In this document: piece after piece, positions 44,301 through 52,978 of the stretch | Numbering within the stretch: position 1 is the first letter of the stretch | How the letters are laid out: each line of letters begins with the position of its first letter | DNA from: Kitasatospora xanthocidica | GTDB taxonomy: Bacteria > Actinomycetota > Actinomycetes > Streptomycetales > Streptomycetaceae | Length of the DNA stretch: 64,000 bases | Assembly: GCF_014656195.1 (NCBI RefSeq) | Contig: NZ_BNBY01000003.1 | Location: 337,908-401,907, forward strand | Direction of reading: 5' to 3' | Program-made: the position numbers and the translations under genes | Notes under the pieces: model-generated | The model's database searches: none | What the model was told of the DNA's origin: nothing | What the model saw: only the letters and a program-made list of their open reading frames with translations

Positions 44301-45060
44301 CCAGCTCGGCCTCGGTCATCGGGTCGAGCAGTACCGGGTCGTCGCGCAGGGCGGCGCGCAGCCGTTCGTCGGCCGTGCACCGGGCGTAGAAGTCGGCGCG
44401 CACGCCGAGCACCACGAGCACGTTGGCGTCCCGCGGCCGGGCGAGCCGATCCAGCACCTCGATGAACCACAGCCGTTCGGCCTCGTCGGTGACGAGGGTG
44501 AAGACCTCCTCGAACTGGTCCACGACCAGCACCAGACCACTGCCGACCACCGAGCGGAGGATGTCCGCCGCACACCGTTCCGCATCCTCCCGCCAGTCGG
44601 CCGCCGAGGCTCCGAAAGCATGGGCAAGAACCTTCGCCGGTGAGGCCGTTGGCGTCAGCATCAGTTGTCGCCAGTGCGAGGATCCGCGCGCGGGGAGCGC
44701 CCCGTCGGCGAGGGCGGGAAGCACCCCGGCGGCCAGAAGTGAGGACTTGCCCGCGCCGGACGGGCCGAGGAGTACCAAGGGTCCACCCCGCTGCAGTTGG
44801 GCGTCCAGCCGCCGGCAGAGCTCGGCGACGGCCCGGCCTCGGCCGTGGAACCAGACCGCGGAGGAGGCGTCGAACGGCTCCAGGCCCGGGTACGGGCACT
44901 CCCCGGTACCCCGGGAGTGGCGGACCGGGTGCGAAGAGGTGACGATGTGGATGTCCCGGCCGGCCACGTAGGCGTCGCCGCCACCCGAGACGGTGACCTC
45001 CAAGTGCTCTGGCAACGCCGGATCCTCCGGCCGGGACCGCTCCTGCTCGTTCGGCGTCAC
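41311..45060 (-). CDS. nSTAND1 NTPase with C-terminal WD40 repeats
   Basis: 1249 residues from GTG 45060. An N-terminal short motif GGGDAYVAGRDIHIV is followed by the nSTAND1 NTPase: YPGLEPFDASSAVWFHGRGR, Walker A GPSGAGKSS (99-107), Walker B VLVVDQFEEVF (~177-188) and sensor region LGVRADFYARC. After the winged-helix region one transmembrane helix (~490-512, VLATVTALALLATTTAVLGY) is predicted. Residues ~570-1215 hold about 13 WD40-like blades (FSPDGQLLAAG, LWDV). Such proteins sense ligands with the WD40 part and switch through NTP-driven oligomerisation. A one-base gap separates it from the small upstream gene with the same N-terminal motif. Confidence 0.9.
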   Translation of the reverse strand: MTPNEQERSRPEDPALPEHLEVTVSGGGDAYVAGRDIHIVTSSHPVRHSRGTGECPYPGLEPFDASSAVWFHGRGRAVAELCRRLDAQLQRGGPLVLLGPSGAGKSSLLAAGVLPALADGALPARGSSHWRQLMLTPTASPAKVLAHAFGASAADWREDAERCAADILRSVVGSGLVLVVDQFEEVFTLVTDEAERLWFIEVLDRLARPRDANVLVVLGVRADFYARCTADERLRAALRDDPVLLDPMTEAELEQAVRCPAEAVGLAVEDGLVELLLAELGGPGTLPLLAHALRATWQEREDGVLTAAGYRLSGGVHGAVTRTAESAYAGLTPEGRRAARIVFLRLVVIGRDTEDTRRHVPRHELVNTLPDDLADGGPGELPAEAVITSYTRHRLLTTDQDTVTIAHEALIRGWPRLRGWIERDRADHLVRQDLEQAAAAWERGGSELFTGARLETAANWAVLHPADLTPTARAFLAAAHRQQRRSRQLRRAVLATVTALALLATTTAVLGYRQSRQARAATERTITSQLSALAAEFAPTDPALAAQLALAAYRRAPNEDTAARLVNFENTPIPTELTPPGTAVTQTAFDPRGRLLATALADGLVQLWDVQDPHRARLLHQLLPTSPGPVSALRFSPDGQLLAAGTPGGVGLWRVADPDRPTPVQPPIRAPGKVAEVLFSPDGHTLTAIGETTGPAGLVTRWDVTAPEKPTRLGKGLLRELGPFTSAVYGMDGRILVTGSSSGAAELWDVTDPTDPARPLSAISTAGQVLAVDSAQGVLVTGREHDELQFWDIRNPRAPHTVLDSRPLSGRTGAIRSAAFGRENSLLAVAHGNGVTSLWNMAQPYNPSLLGELPTRSSVAAGSVAFSPDGSTLAVIDELRSVTLWSLPPTLLASGGPVVFSRDGQTLATSDGMSYAQLWDVARPSRPTKLGTAEIGAGAPRALAFSQDGQTLALGAGVVGGTGGAVWLADISDPRHPAPLGPPLPGSAAARALAFSPDRRTLAVGDDAGTLHLWRVDDPRAATPLGSPQTDPPNALVAVAFSHDGSTLATARDRAIQLWSIDEPGRAVRLGPPMTGSGSVLGAVTSIAYSQDSQTLASGHWDGTVRLWDLREPRTPSPLGAPLTGPSGSVNAVAFSPDGRTLAAGGGDGTVHLWTLGSAEGPVHLSRPLTGPSGAVDSLSFNPDGHTLAVSSVDAAVRLWDLDVEAAVARICATSEGVLTAPQWARLVPNAPLPQLCVSPRSSASPPSR

Positions 45061-45061
45061 G

Positions 45062-45496
45062 TCACCCGGCGGTGGGTCGGTGGACGGTGAGGTCGCGGCC
45101 CGCCTGGTAGGCGTCGCCGCCCCCGGTCACGTGCGCGGTCATCGTGACGGGGCCCGTCGTCCGGGCGCCGTCCGGGCCCCGTTCGGCCACCAGGCCGGCG
45201 ACCAAAGACCTGAGTTCGTCCGCGAGTTCGGGGTAGGCGACCAGCAGGCGGCTGAGTCGCGCCTGCCACTCGTTCACCAGCAGGACCTGCAACTCCTCCG
45301 GCCGGCCGGACTCCTGGGCTGAGAGCAGGTCCTCGCGGGCCTGTTCCAGGTCGGCTTCCACCCGCTCCGGGTGCGAGCGCCGCCAGAGCGCCAGGACGGC
45401 GGCCTTCACCGCCGGCCAGGCGTCCGTCGCGATGGCGCTCACGACCTGGGTGGCGCCGCTGGCTGCCAGCGTAGTCAACTCCGCGTTGAGATCCAC
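45062..45496 (-). CDS. small partner of nSTAND1 with shared GGGDAYxAGRD motif
   Basis: 144 residues from GTG 45496. A helical N-terminus (SGATQVVSAIATDAWPAVKA, ALWRRSHPERVEADLEQARE) is followed by a C-terminal tail HVTGGGDAYQAGRDLTVHRP. The tail motif is nearly identical to GGGDAYVAGRD at the N-terminus of the next protein. The one-base gap implies co-translation. The helical domain resembles streptomycete proteins that precede STAND or other NTPases, but I cannot name its family. A signalling-adaptor or effector role is inferred from the shared tag. Confidence 0.75.
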   Translation of the reverse strand: MDLNAELTTLAASGATQVVSAIATDAWPAVKAAVLALWRRSHPERVEADLEQAREDLLSAQESGRPEELQVLLVNEWQARLSRLLVAYPELADELRSLVAGLVAERGPDGARTTGPVTMTAHVTGGGDAYQAGRDLTVHRPTAG

Positions 45497-45691
45497 GATT
45501 TCACGATAGCTAATGCCTGCTTGCCGATGAACTGTCAGAGCAAGGTGGATCTCGGTGATTTCACGACGCGCATGGTGGCGCGTGGCCCGGGGAGACAGTC
45601 CTGGTCCTGGGCGAGGCGGCGGCCCCCAGAAGTCAGCAGGTCGGCAGCCCGCGCCGATCACGCCGGGTTGTATCCGATGCAACACCGCTCG

Positions 45692-46227
45692 TCAGTCCAG
45701 GTAGATGCCGGTGAAGGTCCCGTCGAAGCCCGGGACCACCCACTCGTTCCCGCAGCGGCACCGCACCCGCACGTTCCGGCGGTGGTTGAGCAGCAGCCCG
45801 TCCCGGCGGGCCCGGCAGGCCGACCACGTCACCGGCAAGCCGAGCAGCGCGAGTTCGGCCGGGTGCGGCAGACCGCGGACGGCCTCCGGGCCGCCGGGGG
45901 TCTGGGTCTCGTACTCCGGTTGCAGGAGCGGGTCGAAGCCGTCCGGAACCGGGGTGGTGATCGACGCCGGGGAGGTGGTGGTGGGAAGGCGCCCAGCGGA
46001 TCCAGCAGCTCTTCCTCGAAAACGTCCGGCTGCGCCGGCGCGTCGAGCACCTGGCCAAGCGTGCGGACGCGGCCGATCGCGCCCTGCGCGTCGTGAGAGG
46101 CCGGCGCGACGAGGCGCGAAGGCAGAACACCGCGTTGTCCAGGGCGCTGGAGCGCACCCACGGCCTGAACCGGCCACCCGCCGGGCAGGCCGGCGGGAAG
46201 CTGGGCAGGCTCCCGCGCCCGGCTCAC
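45692..46227 (-). pseudogene. zinc-ribbon-like hypothetical gene, apparently frameshifted
   Basis: The C-terminal part, 45692 to about 46000, looks coding: ASITTPVPDGFDPLLQPEYE, then CRARRDGLLLNHRRNVRVRCRCGNEW with four Cys as in a small zinc ribbon. The likely continuation upstream (FEEELLDPLGAFP) is in another frame joined near 45990 at a CCACCACCACC run. One indel there would give a protein of about 170 residues. Function unknown. Confidence 0.45.
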
Positions 46228-46562
46228 GGCGAGAGCCCGAGGGCCGAAGGGGATCCCGAAGACGGGGGCACGGACGGGGCGCTCGCGGGGAGCGTTGGGC
46301 GTGCTCGTTCATCGGATGTCTACCGGTGCCTCCCACACTCCTCGGCAGCAAGCTCGCTGATCGTTTGAAAGCTCAACAGCAGCTGTCTACAGCTGCCGTG
46401 ACGTCGACGACCCGCGATGACCCCGCCCGGCTTCCCATGAGCTTCCTGAATCCCCGCCCGGCCGGGTCGGGTTCGCTTCGGACGGACGGCACGGCCGGGG
46501 CCTGCGCCCGTCCGTTGTCCGGCGGGCTGCTGAACGTGCCGTTTTGGAGAGGAGTTGGCCTC
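46228..46562. other. upstream region of the biosynthetic operon
   Basis: 335 bases before the first NRPS gene with no convincing gene. It should hold the cluster promoter. GGAGAGGAG at about 46545-46553 is the ribosome site for the first NRPS gene. Confidence 0.5.
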
Positions 46563-48500
46563 GTGAGGCCCGAACTGAGTCAAGAGGATGAGAGCCGAGC
46601 CGCTACCGCGCTCTCATCGGCCGGTCCGCGTGCCGCGGTCTGCGTACCGCAGCTGTTCGAGGAGCGGGTACGGGCCAGCCCTGGTGCTGTGGCTGTCGTC
46701 GACCGCGACGGGTGCGTGACGTACGCGGGGCTTGACGCTGCCGCCAACCGGCTGGCCGGAGTGCTGGTGGAGCGTGGTGTGGGCGCCGAGAACGTGGTCG
46801 CGGTGAACCTGCCGCGCGGGCGTGGACTGGTGACGGCGGTGCTGGCCGTGCTGAAGTCCGGTGCCGCCTACCTGCCGCTCGACCCGGCGCTGCCGGCCGA
46901 GCGCCGCAGGTACCAGTTGGAGGCCGCCGGTGCCGCCCTGCTGATCGGGCCCGAGGGCTGTGAGGGGGTCGAGGGGGTCGAGGTGGTCGAGGTGGTCGAC
47001 CTGGCTGCCGGCGAGCCGGCCGGGCGCACCGCGCGGAACCCGGCGGTGGCGGTTGCCCCCGGCGACCTTGCCTATGTGATCTTCACTTCGGGTTCGACCG
47101 GGCGCCCCAAGCCGGTGGCCGTCACCCACGGGTCGCTGGCCAACCACGCGGTTGCCGTCGGTGCGGCCTTCGACTTGACCGCAGCCGATCGGGTGCTGCA
47201 GTTCGCCGGTCCGGGGTTCGATGTGTTCGGCGAGGAGGTGTTCCCGACCTTGCTGGCCGGCGCCCGGGTGGTGGTGGCTCCCGATTCGGTGCCGTCGCCC
47301 GCGGAGCTGGAGGAGCATCTGTGCCGTGAGCGGGTCACGGTGGCCAACGTGCCGACGCCGTACTGGGACCAGTGGGTCCGCGATCTCGACGCCGAACCGC
47401 GGGAGGTGCCCGAGGCCCTGCGGCTCCTGGTCGTGGGCAGCGACACCGGGCACACCCGTACGTTGGCCGGCTGGCGAGGGCATACCTCGGTGCCCGTGGT
47501 CAACGCCTACGGTCTGACGGAGACCACCATCACCGCCACGCTCCAGGCGTTCACCGGGGAGGTGATGCCCGAGGGGGAGACGCTGCCGATCGGGCGGCCG
47601 CTGGCCGGGGCGCGGGCGTATGTGCTGGACGCCGATCTGGAGCCGGTTGCGGCGGGCACCCGGGGCGAGCTGTACCTGGGTGGGGCGGTGCTGGCTCGCG
47701 GGTACCTGGGGCAGCCGGGGCTCACCGCCGACCGTTTCGTGCCGGACCCGTTCGGCGAGACGCCGGGTGGGCGGCTCTACCGCACCGGCGACCTCGCGGT
47801 GCTGCGCGCCGACGGTGCCCTGGCCTTCGCCGGGCGGGCCGACGACCAGGTGAAGATCCGCGGCCAGCGGGTCGAACCGGCGGAGATCGGTGCGGCCCTG
47901 TGCACGCACCCCGCGGTGCGTCAGGCGCACGTGCGGGCGGTGGACGACGAGGCGGACGGCAAGCGGCTGGTCGCCTACGTGGTCGCTGCCGAAGTCGAGT
48001 CGTCGCAGCTGCGCGCCCATCTGGCCAAGAGTCTGCCTGCCGCGATGGTCCCGGCCTCCTACGTGCTGCTCGACGAGCTGCCGCTGACCGCGAACGGCAA
48101 GATCGACCACAGGGCGCTCCCGGTGCCGGCCGCCGCCGACGCCACGTCCGGCGCGCCGCAGGCGGTGGCGCTGACCGGCCTGGAGGAGCGGATAGCGGCC
48201 GTGTGGCGTGAGGTGCTGCGGGTCGGCCAGGTCGGGCTGGACGACAGCTTCTTCGAGATCGGCGGTCACTCGCTGCTGCTCGTTCAGGTGCAGCGCAAGC
48301 TCAGCGGGGCGCTGGGACGCCAGGTTCCCGGCGTGGCGCTCTTCGCCCATCCGACCGTCCGCAGGCTCGCCGCCCATCTGCGCGACGGCTCCGGGCCGGC
48401 CGTCGGCGCGCTCGGTGACGAGCGTGCCGACGAGCGCCGCAGCGGGTACGCCCGGCTCCAGCAGCGCCGCGCCCGCCAGAGCGCCGGGGGTGCCCGATGA
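46563..48500 (+). CDS. NRPS module: adenylation-PCP
   Basis: 645 residues from GTG 46563 (GGAGAGGAG ~10 bases upstream). It selects and loads an amino acid. A domain: A3 YVIFTSGSTGRPKPVAVTHG (171-190), A5 NAYGLTETT, A7 YRTGDLA, A8 VKIRGQRVEPAEI, A10 NGKID. The PCP follows with GGHSLL (Ser570). Residues lining the pocket read by alignment to GrsA as about D-V-E-N-L-V-A-I-T-K, a code I do not recognise. There is no condensation domain, so it likely provides the starter or is served by a separate C domain. The stop overlaps the PKS ATG (ATGA). Confidence 0.92.
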   Translation: MRPELSQEDESRAATALSSAGPRAAVCVPQLFEERVRASPGAVAVVDRDGCVTYAGLDAAANRLAGVLVERGVGAENVVAVNLPRGRGLVTAVLAVLKSGAAYLPLDPALPAERRRYQLEAAGAALLIGPEGCEGVEGVEVVEVVDLAAGEPAGRTARNPAVAVAPGDLAYVIFTSGSTGRPKPVAVTHGSLANHAVAVGAAFDLTAADRVLQFAGPGFDVFGEEVFPTLLAGARVVVAPDSVPSPAELEEHLCRERVTVANVPTPYWDQWVRDLDAEPREVPEALRLLVVGSDTGHTRTLAGWRGHTSVPVVNAYGLTETTITATLQAFTGEVMPEGETLPIGRPLAGARAYVLDADLEPVAAGTRGELYLGGAVLARGYLGQPGLTADRFVPDPFGETPGGRLYRTGDLAVLRADGALAFAGRADDQVKIRGQRVEPAEIGAALCTHPAVRQAHVRAVDDEADGKRLVAYVVAAEVESSQLRAHLAKSLPAAMVPASYVLLDELPLTANGKIDHRALPVPAAADATSGAPQAVALTGLEERIAAVWREVLRVGQVGLDDSFFEIGGHSLLLVQVQRKLSGALGRQVPGVALFAHPTVRRLAAHLRDGSGPAVGALGDERADERRSGYARLQQRRARQSAGGAR

Positions 48501-51451
48501 CGCAGGCGGCACAGCCGGTGGGTCCGGACAGCCCCTTCCTCGCCGTCGTCGGGATGGCCGGGCGGTATCCGGGAGCGCGTGACCTCGGGGAGTTCTGGGA
48601 CAACCTGGTCAAGGGCGCGGAGTCGGTCACTCGCTTCCCCGGCGACCCGTCCACTCCCGAGTACGTCCCCGCGCTCGGAGTACTGGAGGACGCGGACGGG
48701 TTCGACGCGGCGTTCTTCGGCTACTCGCCGCGGGAGGCGCTGATCCTCGACCCGCAGCAGCGGCTGTTCCTGACCTGCGCCTGGGAGGCGCTGGAGGACG
48801 CCGGGTACGACGCCCGGTCCTGTGCCGGGCCGGTCGGCGTGTATGCGGGCAGTAGCCAGACCGGCTACCTGGACACGCTGACGGCCCACCGCGACCGGCT
48901 CGGCCCGGTCAGCGAGTGGCAGCTGCGGCTGGCGACCGGCATCGACTTCCTCACGTCGCGGGCGGCCCACCGGCTCGGTCTCACCGGGCCGGCGGTGACG
49001 GTGCAGACCGCCTGCTCCACCTCGCTGGTCGCCGTTCACCTCGCCGCGCAGGCGCTGCTGTCCGGCGAGTGCGACCTGGCTCTGGCCGGCGGGGCCAGTG
49101 TCAACGTCCCGGCGCGCCTGCCCGAGTACTCCGAGGGCGGTGTCATCTCGCCCGACGGCCGCTGCCGGGCCTTCGACGCCCGGGCCCGTGGGACCGTTGC
49201 GGGCAACGGTGTCGGCATCGTCGTCCTCAAACGGCTCGCCGACGCACTCCAGGACGGCGACCACATCCGTGCCGTCCTGCGCGGCAGCGCGGTGAACAAC
49301 GACGGCATGGACAAGGTGGGCTTCACCGCTCCGGGAGTGGCCGGCCAGGCCGAGGTCATCCGCGCGGCCCACCTGGTGGCCGATGTCGAGCCGGACAGCA
49401 TCGGCTACGTCGAGGCGCACGGGACCGGGACGCCGCTGGGTGACCCGATCGAACTGGCCGCGCTGACCCAAGCCTTCCGGCGCGGCACCGACCGGCGCGG
49501 GTTCTGCCGGATCGGGTCGGTGAAGACCAACATCGGCCACACCGACGCGGCCGCCGGGGTGGCGGGCTTCATCAAGGCGGTGCTGGCCGTCCAGCACGGC
49601 CTGATCCCGCCGAGCCTGCACTACACCTCACCCAACCCCGAGATCCCCTTCGCGGACGGCCCGTTCGTGGTGAACACCGGACTGTACCGGTGGCGCCCCG
49701 ACGGTCCCCGCCGGGCCGGGGTCAGCTCGTTCGGGATCGGAGGCACCAACGCGCACGCGATCCTGGAGGAGCCGCCCGCGCGACCTCGCCCGCCCGCCGC
49801 GCCCGCGAGCCATCTGCTGGTGCTGTCCGCCCGGACCGCCCCCGAGCTGGACCGCGCCGCCGCCAGGCTCGCCGAGCACCTGCAACGGCAGGCCGCCGAC
49901 GCCGCCGACCCCGGCCGGGAACTGGCCGACACGGCCTGGACGCTGCAGACCGGCCGCCGCGCCTTCACGCACCGCCGGTTCGCCGTGGCCGCCGACCACG
50001 CCGAGGCGATCGAAGCGCTGACCGGGGCCGGCACCTTCGGCCACCCGCCCGTGGGCGGCGAGCGGCCGGTGGCGTTCGTCTTCCCCGGGCAGGGCGGACA
50101 GCACGTCGGCATGGGCCGCGAACTGTACGAGAACGACCCGGTCTTCCGTGCCGAGGTCGACGCGTGCTGTGCGCAGCTCGCGCCCACGCTCGGCCTGGAC
50201 CTGCGGGCGGTTCTGTACCCTGCCGGCGGGCAGCAGTCCGCGGCGGCCGAAGAGCTGCTGCGCGACATGAGCGTGGCCCAGCCGGCCGTCTTCGTGGTGG
50301 AGTACGCGCTCGCCCGGATGTGGGAGCAGCGAGGGGTACGGCCGACGGCTGTCGCCGGGCACAGCCTCGGTGCCTTCGCCGCCGCGTGCGTGGCCGGTGT
50401 GTTCTGCCTGCCCGACGCGCTCCGGCTGGTCGCCGAGCGCGGCAGGCTGCTTCAGAGCCTGCCCGTCGGGGCGATGCTGGCCGTGCCGCTGTCCGAGCGC
50501 GACGTCACCGGACTTCTCGGCGACGGCCTGGAGCTCGCGGCCGTCAACGGACCGAACCAGTGCGTGGTGTCCGGGCCGCGGGGGGCGGTCGACGCGGTCT
50601 TCGCACGGCTGACGGAGGACGGTGTCGACGCGCGTCGGCTGCGCATCGCCGCCGCCGGACACAGCGCTCTGGTGGAGCCGATCCTCGACCGGTTCGCCGC
50701 CCTGGTCGCCGAGCTCGACCTCAAGGCGCCGTCGATCCCCTGGGTCGGGGACACCAGCGGGGAGTGGGTCCGCATGGACCGTGTTCCGGGCGTCGAGTTC
50801 TGGACCGCCCACATGCGCCAGGCGGTGCGCTTCGGCGACACCCTCGCCACCCTGTTCGCCGAGCCTGACCGGATCCTGCTCGAAGTCGGCCCCGGCCTGG
50901 CCCTGACGACACTGGCCCGCCGGCACCCGGCCCGCACCGAGGGCCACCTGGCGCTGCCCAGCCTGCCGCACCCGGCCGGCGAGCAGTCCGCCCTGCGGAC
51001 CTCGCTGGCCGCCGCCGGACAGCTGTGGGCGGCCGGCGTCGAGCTCGACTGGCCGCGGCTGCACGACGGCCACCGGCCGGGCCGGACTCCGCTGCCGACC
51101 TACCCGTTCAGCCCGCAGCGGTACTCACCGCTCCCTGCCGACGACCCCGCGCCGACCGTCACCACCCAGCCCTCGCCGACCGCCCCGAAGCCCGCACAGG
51201 ACGGCGACACCGAGACACAGCTCGCCCGGATCTTCGGTCAACTGCTCGGACTGGAGCACGTAGCGGCGCAGGACGACTTCTTCGACCTGGGTGGGGACTC
51301 GCTGATCGCCGTTCAACTCGCCTCTGCCGTCCGTGCGGCCTTCGGCGTACGCATCACCGTCAAGCAGGTCTTCACCGCCCCCGCACCGCGCCGACTGGCC
51401 CGGGTGATCGACGCCGCCCGGGTGACCGACGCCGCCCGGCAACCGGCCTGA
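48497..51451 (+). CDS. type I PKS module: KS-AT-ACP
   Basis: 984 residues from ATG 48497. Ketosynthase (~12-425): TACSTS (Cys173), EAHGTGTPLGDP, NIGHTDAAAG. Acyltransferase (~540-840): VFPGQGGQHVGMG and GHSLGAFAAA. The specificity site reads AAAGHSALV rather than HAFH or YASH, so extender choice is unclear. ACP (~905-970): FFDLGGDSLIAVQ. No KR, DH, ER or methyltransferase, so the product carries a beta-keto group unless modified in trans. Coupled to the preceding A-PCP, it would extend that aminoacyl thioester by two carbons. Confidence 0.93.
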   Translation: MTQAAQPVGPDSPFLAVVGMAGRYPGARDLGEFWDNLVKGAESVTRFPGDPSTPEYVPALGVLEDADGFDAAFFGYSPREALILDPQQRLFLTCAWEALEDAGYDARSCAGPVGVYAGSSQTGYLDTLTAHRDRLGPVSEWQLRLATGIDFLTSRAAHRLGLTGPAVTVQTACSTSLVAVHLAAQALLSGECDLALAGGASVNVPARLPEYSEGGVISPDGRCRAFDARARGTVAGNGVGIVVLKRLADALQDGDHIRAVLRGSAVNNDGMDKVGFTAPGVAGQAEVIRAAHLVADVEPDSIGYVEAHGTGTPLGDPIELAALTQAFRRGTDRRGFCRIGSVKTNIGHTDAAAGVAGFIKAVLAVQHGLIPPSLHYTSPNPEIPFADGPFVVNTGLYRWRPDGPRRAGVSSFGIGGTNAHAILEEPPARPRPPAAPASHLLVLSARTAPELDRAAARLAEHLQRQAADAADPGRELADTAWTLQTGRRAFTHRRFAVAADHAEAIEALTGAGTFGHPPVGGERPVAFVFPGQGGQHVGMGRELYENDPVFRAEVDACCAQLAPTLGLDLRAVLYPAGGQQSAAAEELLRDMSVAQPAVFVVEYALARMWEQRGVRPTAVAGHSLGAFAAACVAGVFCLPDALRLVAERGRLLQSLPVGAMLAVPLSERDVTGLLGDGLELAAVNGPNQCVVSGPRGAVDAVFARLTEDGVDARRLRIAAAGHSALVEPILDRFAALVAELDLKAPSIPWVGDTSGEWVRMDRVPGVEFWTAHMRQAVRFGDTLATLFAEPDRILLEVGPGLALTTLARRHPARTEGHLALPSLPHPAGEQSALRTSLAAAGQLWAAGVELDWPRLHDGHRPGRTPLPTYPFSPQRYSPLPADDPAPTVTTQPSPTAPKPAQDGDTETQLARIFGQLLGLEHVAAQDDFFDLGGDSLIAVQLASAVRAAFGVRITVKQVFTAPAPRRLARVIDAARVTDAARQPA

Positions 51452-51485
51452 ACCGTCATCCGACACACCGACCCGAAGGACAGCC

Positions 51486-51692
51486 ATGTTCGAGGACAAC
51501 GACGACCGGACCTACGAGGTGGTCCGCAACACCGAGGAGCAGTACTCCGTCTGGCCGGCCGGCCGGGCGCTACCCGCCGGGTGGGAGCGGACGGGCGGAC
51601 GGGGCAGCAAAGCGGACTGCCTCACCCTGATCGACGGCCTGTGGAGCGACCTCCGGCCGAAGAGCGCACGTGAACGGGCGGCCACCCGATGA
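51486..51692 (+). CDS. MbtH-like protein
   Basis: 68 residues, standard length for the family. Conserved residues: NTEEQYSVWPAGRALPAGW and LIDGLWSDLRP (the invariant Ser-Trp-Pro, the second Trp and the C-terminal W.D.RP). It binds and activates adenylation domains. Located between the PKS and exporter genes, it presumably serves the two A domains of this cluster. Its stop overlaps the ATG of the MFS gene. Confidence 0.95.
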   Translation: MFEDNDDRTYEVVRNTEEQYSVWPAGRALPAGWERTGGRGSKADCLTLIDGLWSDLRPKSARERAATR

Positions 51693-52978
51693 CGCGACCG
51701 GCCCCTCCGCCGGGACTGTCGCGCCACCAGGGCTTCCGACGGCTGTGGGCCGCCCAGACGGTCAGCGTGCTCGGCGCCCAGATCTCCGAACTCGCGCTGC
51801 CCCTCGCGGCCGTGACGGTATTGAAGGCCACCCCGTTCCAGGTGGGCCTGCTGGCCGCCGTGCAGTACCTGCCGTTCCTGCTGGTCGGCCTGCCGGCCGG
51901 GGCATGGGTGGACCGGACGCGCCGACGGCCCGTCATGATCGCAGCGGACCTGGTCCGCTGCGCGGTCCTGCTGACCGTGCCGGCGGCCGCGCTCTGCGGG
52001 GTTCTGCACCTGTGGCTGCTGTATCCGGTCGCCTTCGCGGTCGGGGTCATGACGGTCTTCTTCGACCTGGCAGCACAGTCCTTCCTGCCGACCCTGGTCG
52101 GCGAGGAGCAGCTCGTCGAGGCCAACACCAAACTGCAGCTGTCCGAGACCTCCGGTCAGCTGGCCGGCCCCGGCGCCGGCGGATTCCTGGTCCAGCTGCT
52201 GACCGCGCCACTCGCCGTACTCGCCAACGCGCTCAGCTACGCCGGGTCGGCGGCCCTGCTCCTGCTGGTGCGGGTGGAGGAGCGCCCGGTCCGCGACGCG
52301 GTCCGGCCCGGACTGGTGGCGGAGGTCAAGGACGGCCTCGGGTACGTGTTCCGGCACCGGCTGCTGCGCCCGGTAGCGCTGAGCGCGGGGATCGCCAACC
52401 TCTTCGGCCTGTTCGGCATGGTCCAGGCGATCCTGGTGCTCTACGCGGTCCGTGACCTGCGGCTCTCGCCGGCCGGGCTGGGCACCACGCTCGCGATCGC
52501 GAACGCGGGCGTACTGCTCGGCTCGCTCGCCAACGGCCGGGTGGTGCGGCGCCTCGGCGTCGGGCCGTCGCTCACCTGGGCCGCCTTCGGGCTGGGCGGC
52601 ACCATCCTGCTGCTGCCGCTGGCCACCCCTGGCACCGCGATGCCCGTCCTGGCGGTCGCGATGGCCCTGGCCGGGCTGTGCGCCTCCGTCTTCAACATCA
52701 ACCAGATCAGCTTGCGGCAATCCGTCACCCCCGCCCCGATGCGCGGGCGCATGACGGCGACGCTGCGGTTCGTGGTCTGGGGCGTCATCCCCGTCGGGAC
52801 TTTCCTCGGAGGCGCACTGGTCGGCCCGCTCGGACTGCGCGGCGCCCTCTGGCTCGCCGGTGCGGGCAGCGTCCTCGCCGGGCTGCCGCTGCTGTTCTCC
52901 GCCGTGCACTCACTGCGGGCCATGCCCGACGCCGCACCGACTGCCCGATCGATGAGCCAGGAGACCCTTCATGCCTGA
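51689..52978 (+). CDS. MFS exporter
   Basis: 429 residues with about 11-12 helices. It begins RHQGFRRLWAAQTVSVLGAQ with the motif-A-like loop GLPAGAWVDRTRRRPVMIAA (GxxxDRxxRR), as in the MFS_3 drug-efflux class. The second half has a related loop. Probably exports the cluster product and may give self-resistance. It overlaps both neighbours by a few bases. Confidence 0.92.
   Translation: MTRPAPPPGLSRHQGFRRLWAAQTVSVLGAQISELALPLAAVTVLKATPFQVGLLAAVQYLPFLLVGLPAGAWVDRTRRRPVMIAADLVRCAVLLTVPAAALCGVLHLWLLYPVAFAVGVMTVFFDLAAQSFLPTLVGEEQLVEANTKLQLSETSGQLAGPGAGGFLVQLLTAPLAVLANALSYAGSAALLLLVRVEERPVRDAVRPGLVAEVKDGLGYVFRHRLLRPVALSAGIANLFGLFGMVQAILVLYAVRDLRLSPAGLGTTLAIANAGVLLGSLANGRVVRRLGVGPSLTWAAFGLGGTILLLPLATPGTAMPVLAVAMALAGLCASVFNINQISLRQSVTPAPMRGRMTATLRFVVWGVIPVGTFLGGALVGPLGLRGALWLAGAGSVLAGLPLLFSAVHSLRAMPDAAPTARSMSQETLHA

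Noticed and set aside
46614..48512. 632-codon minus-strand frame opposite the first A-PCP gene
   Set aside because: No motif; the plus strand carries all adenylation core motifs in frame.
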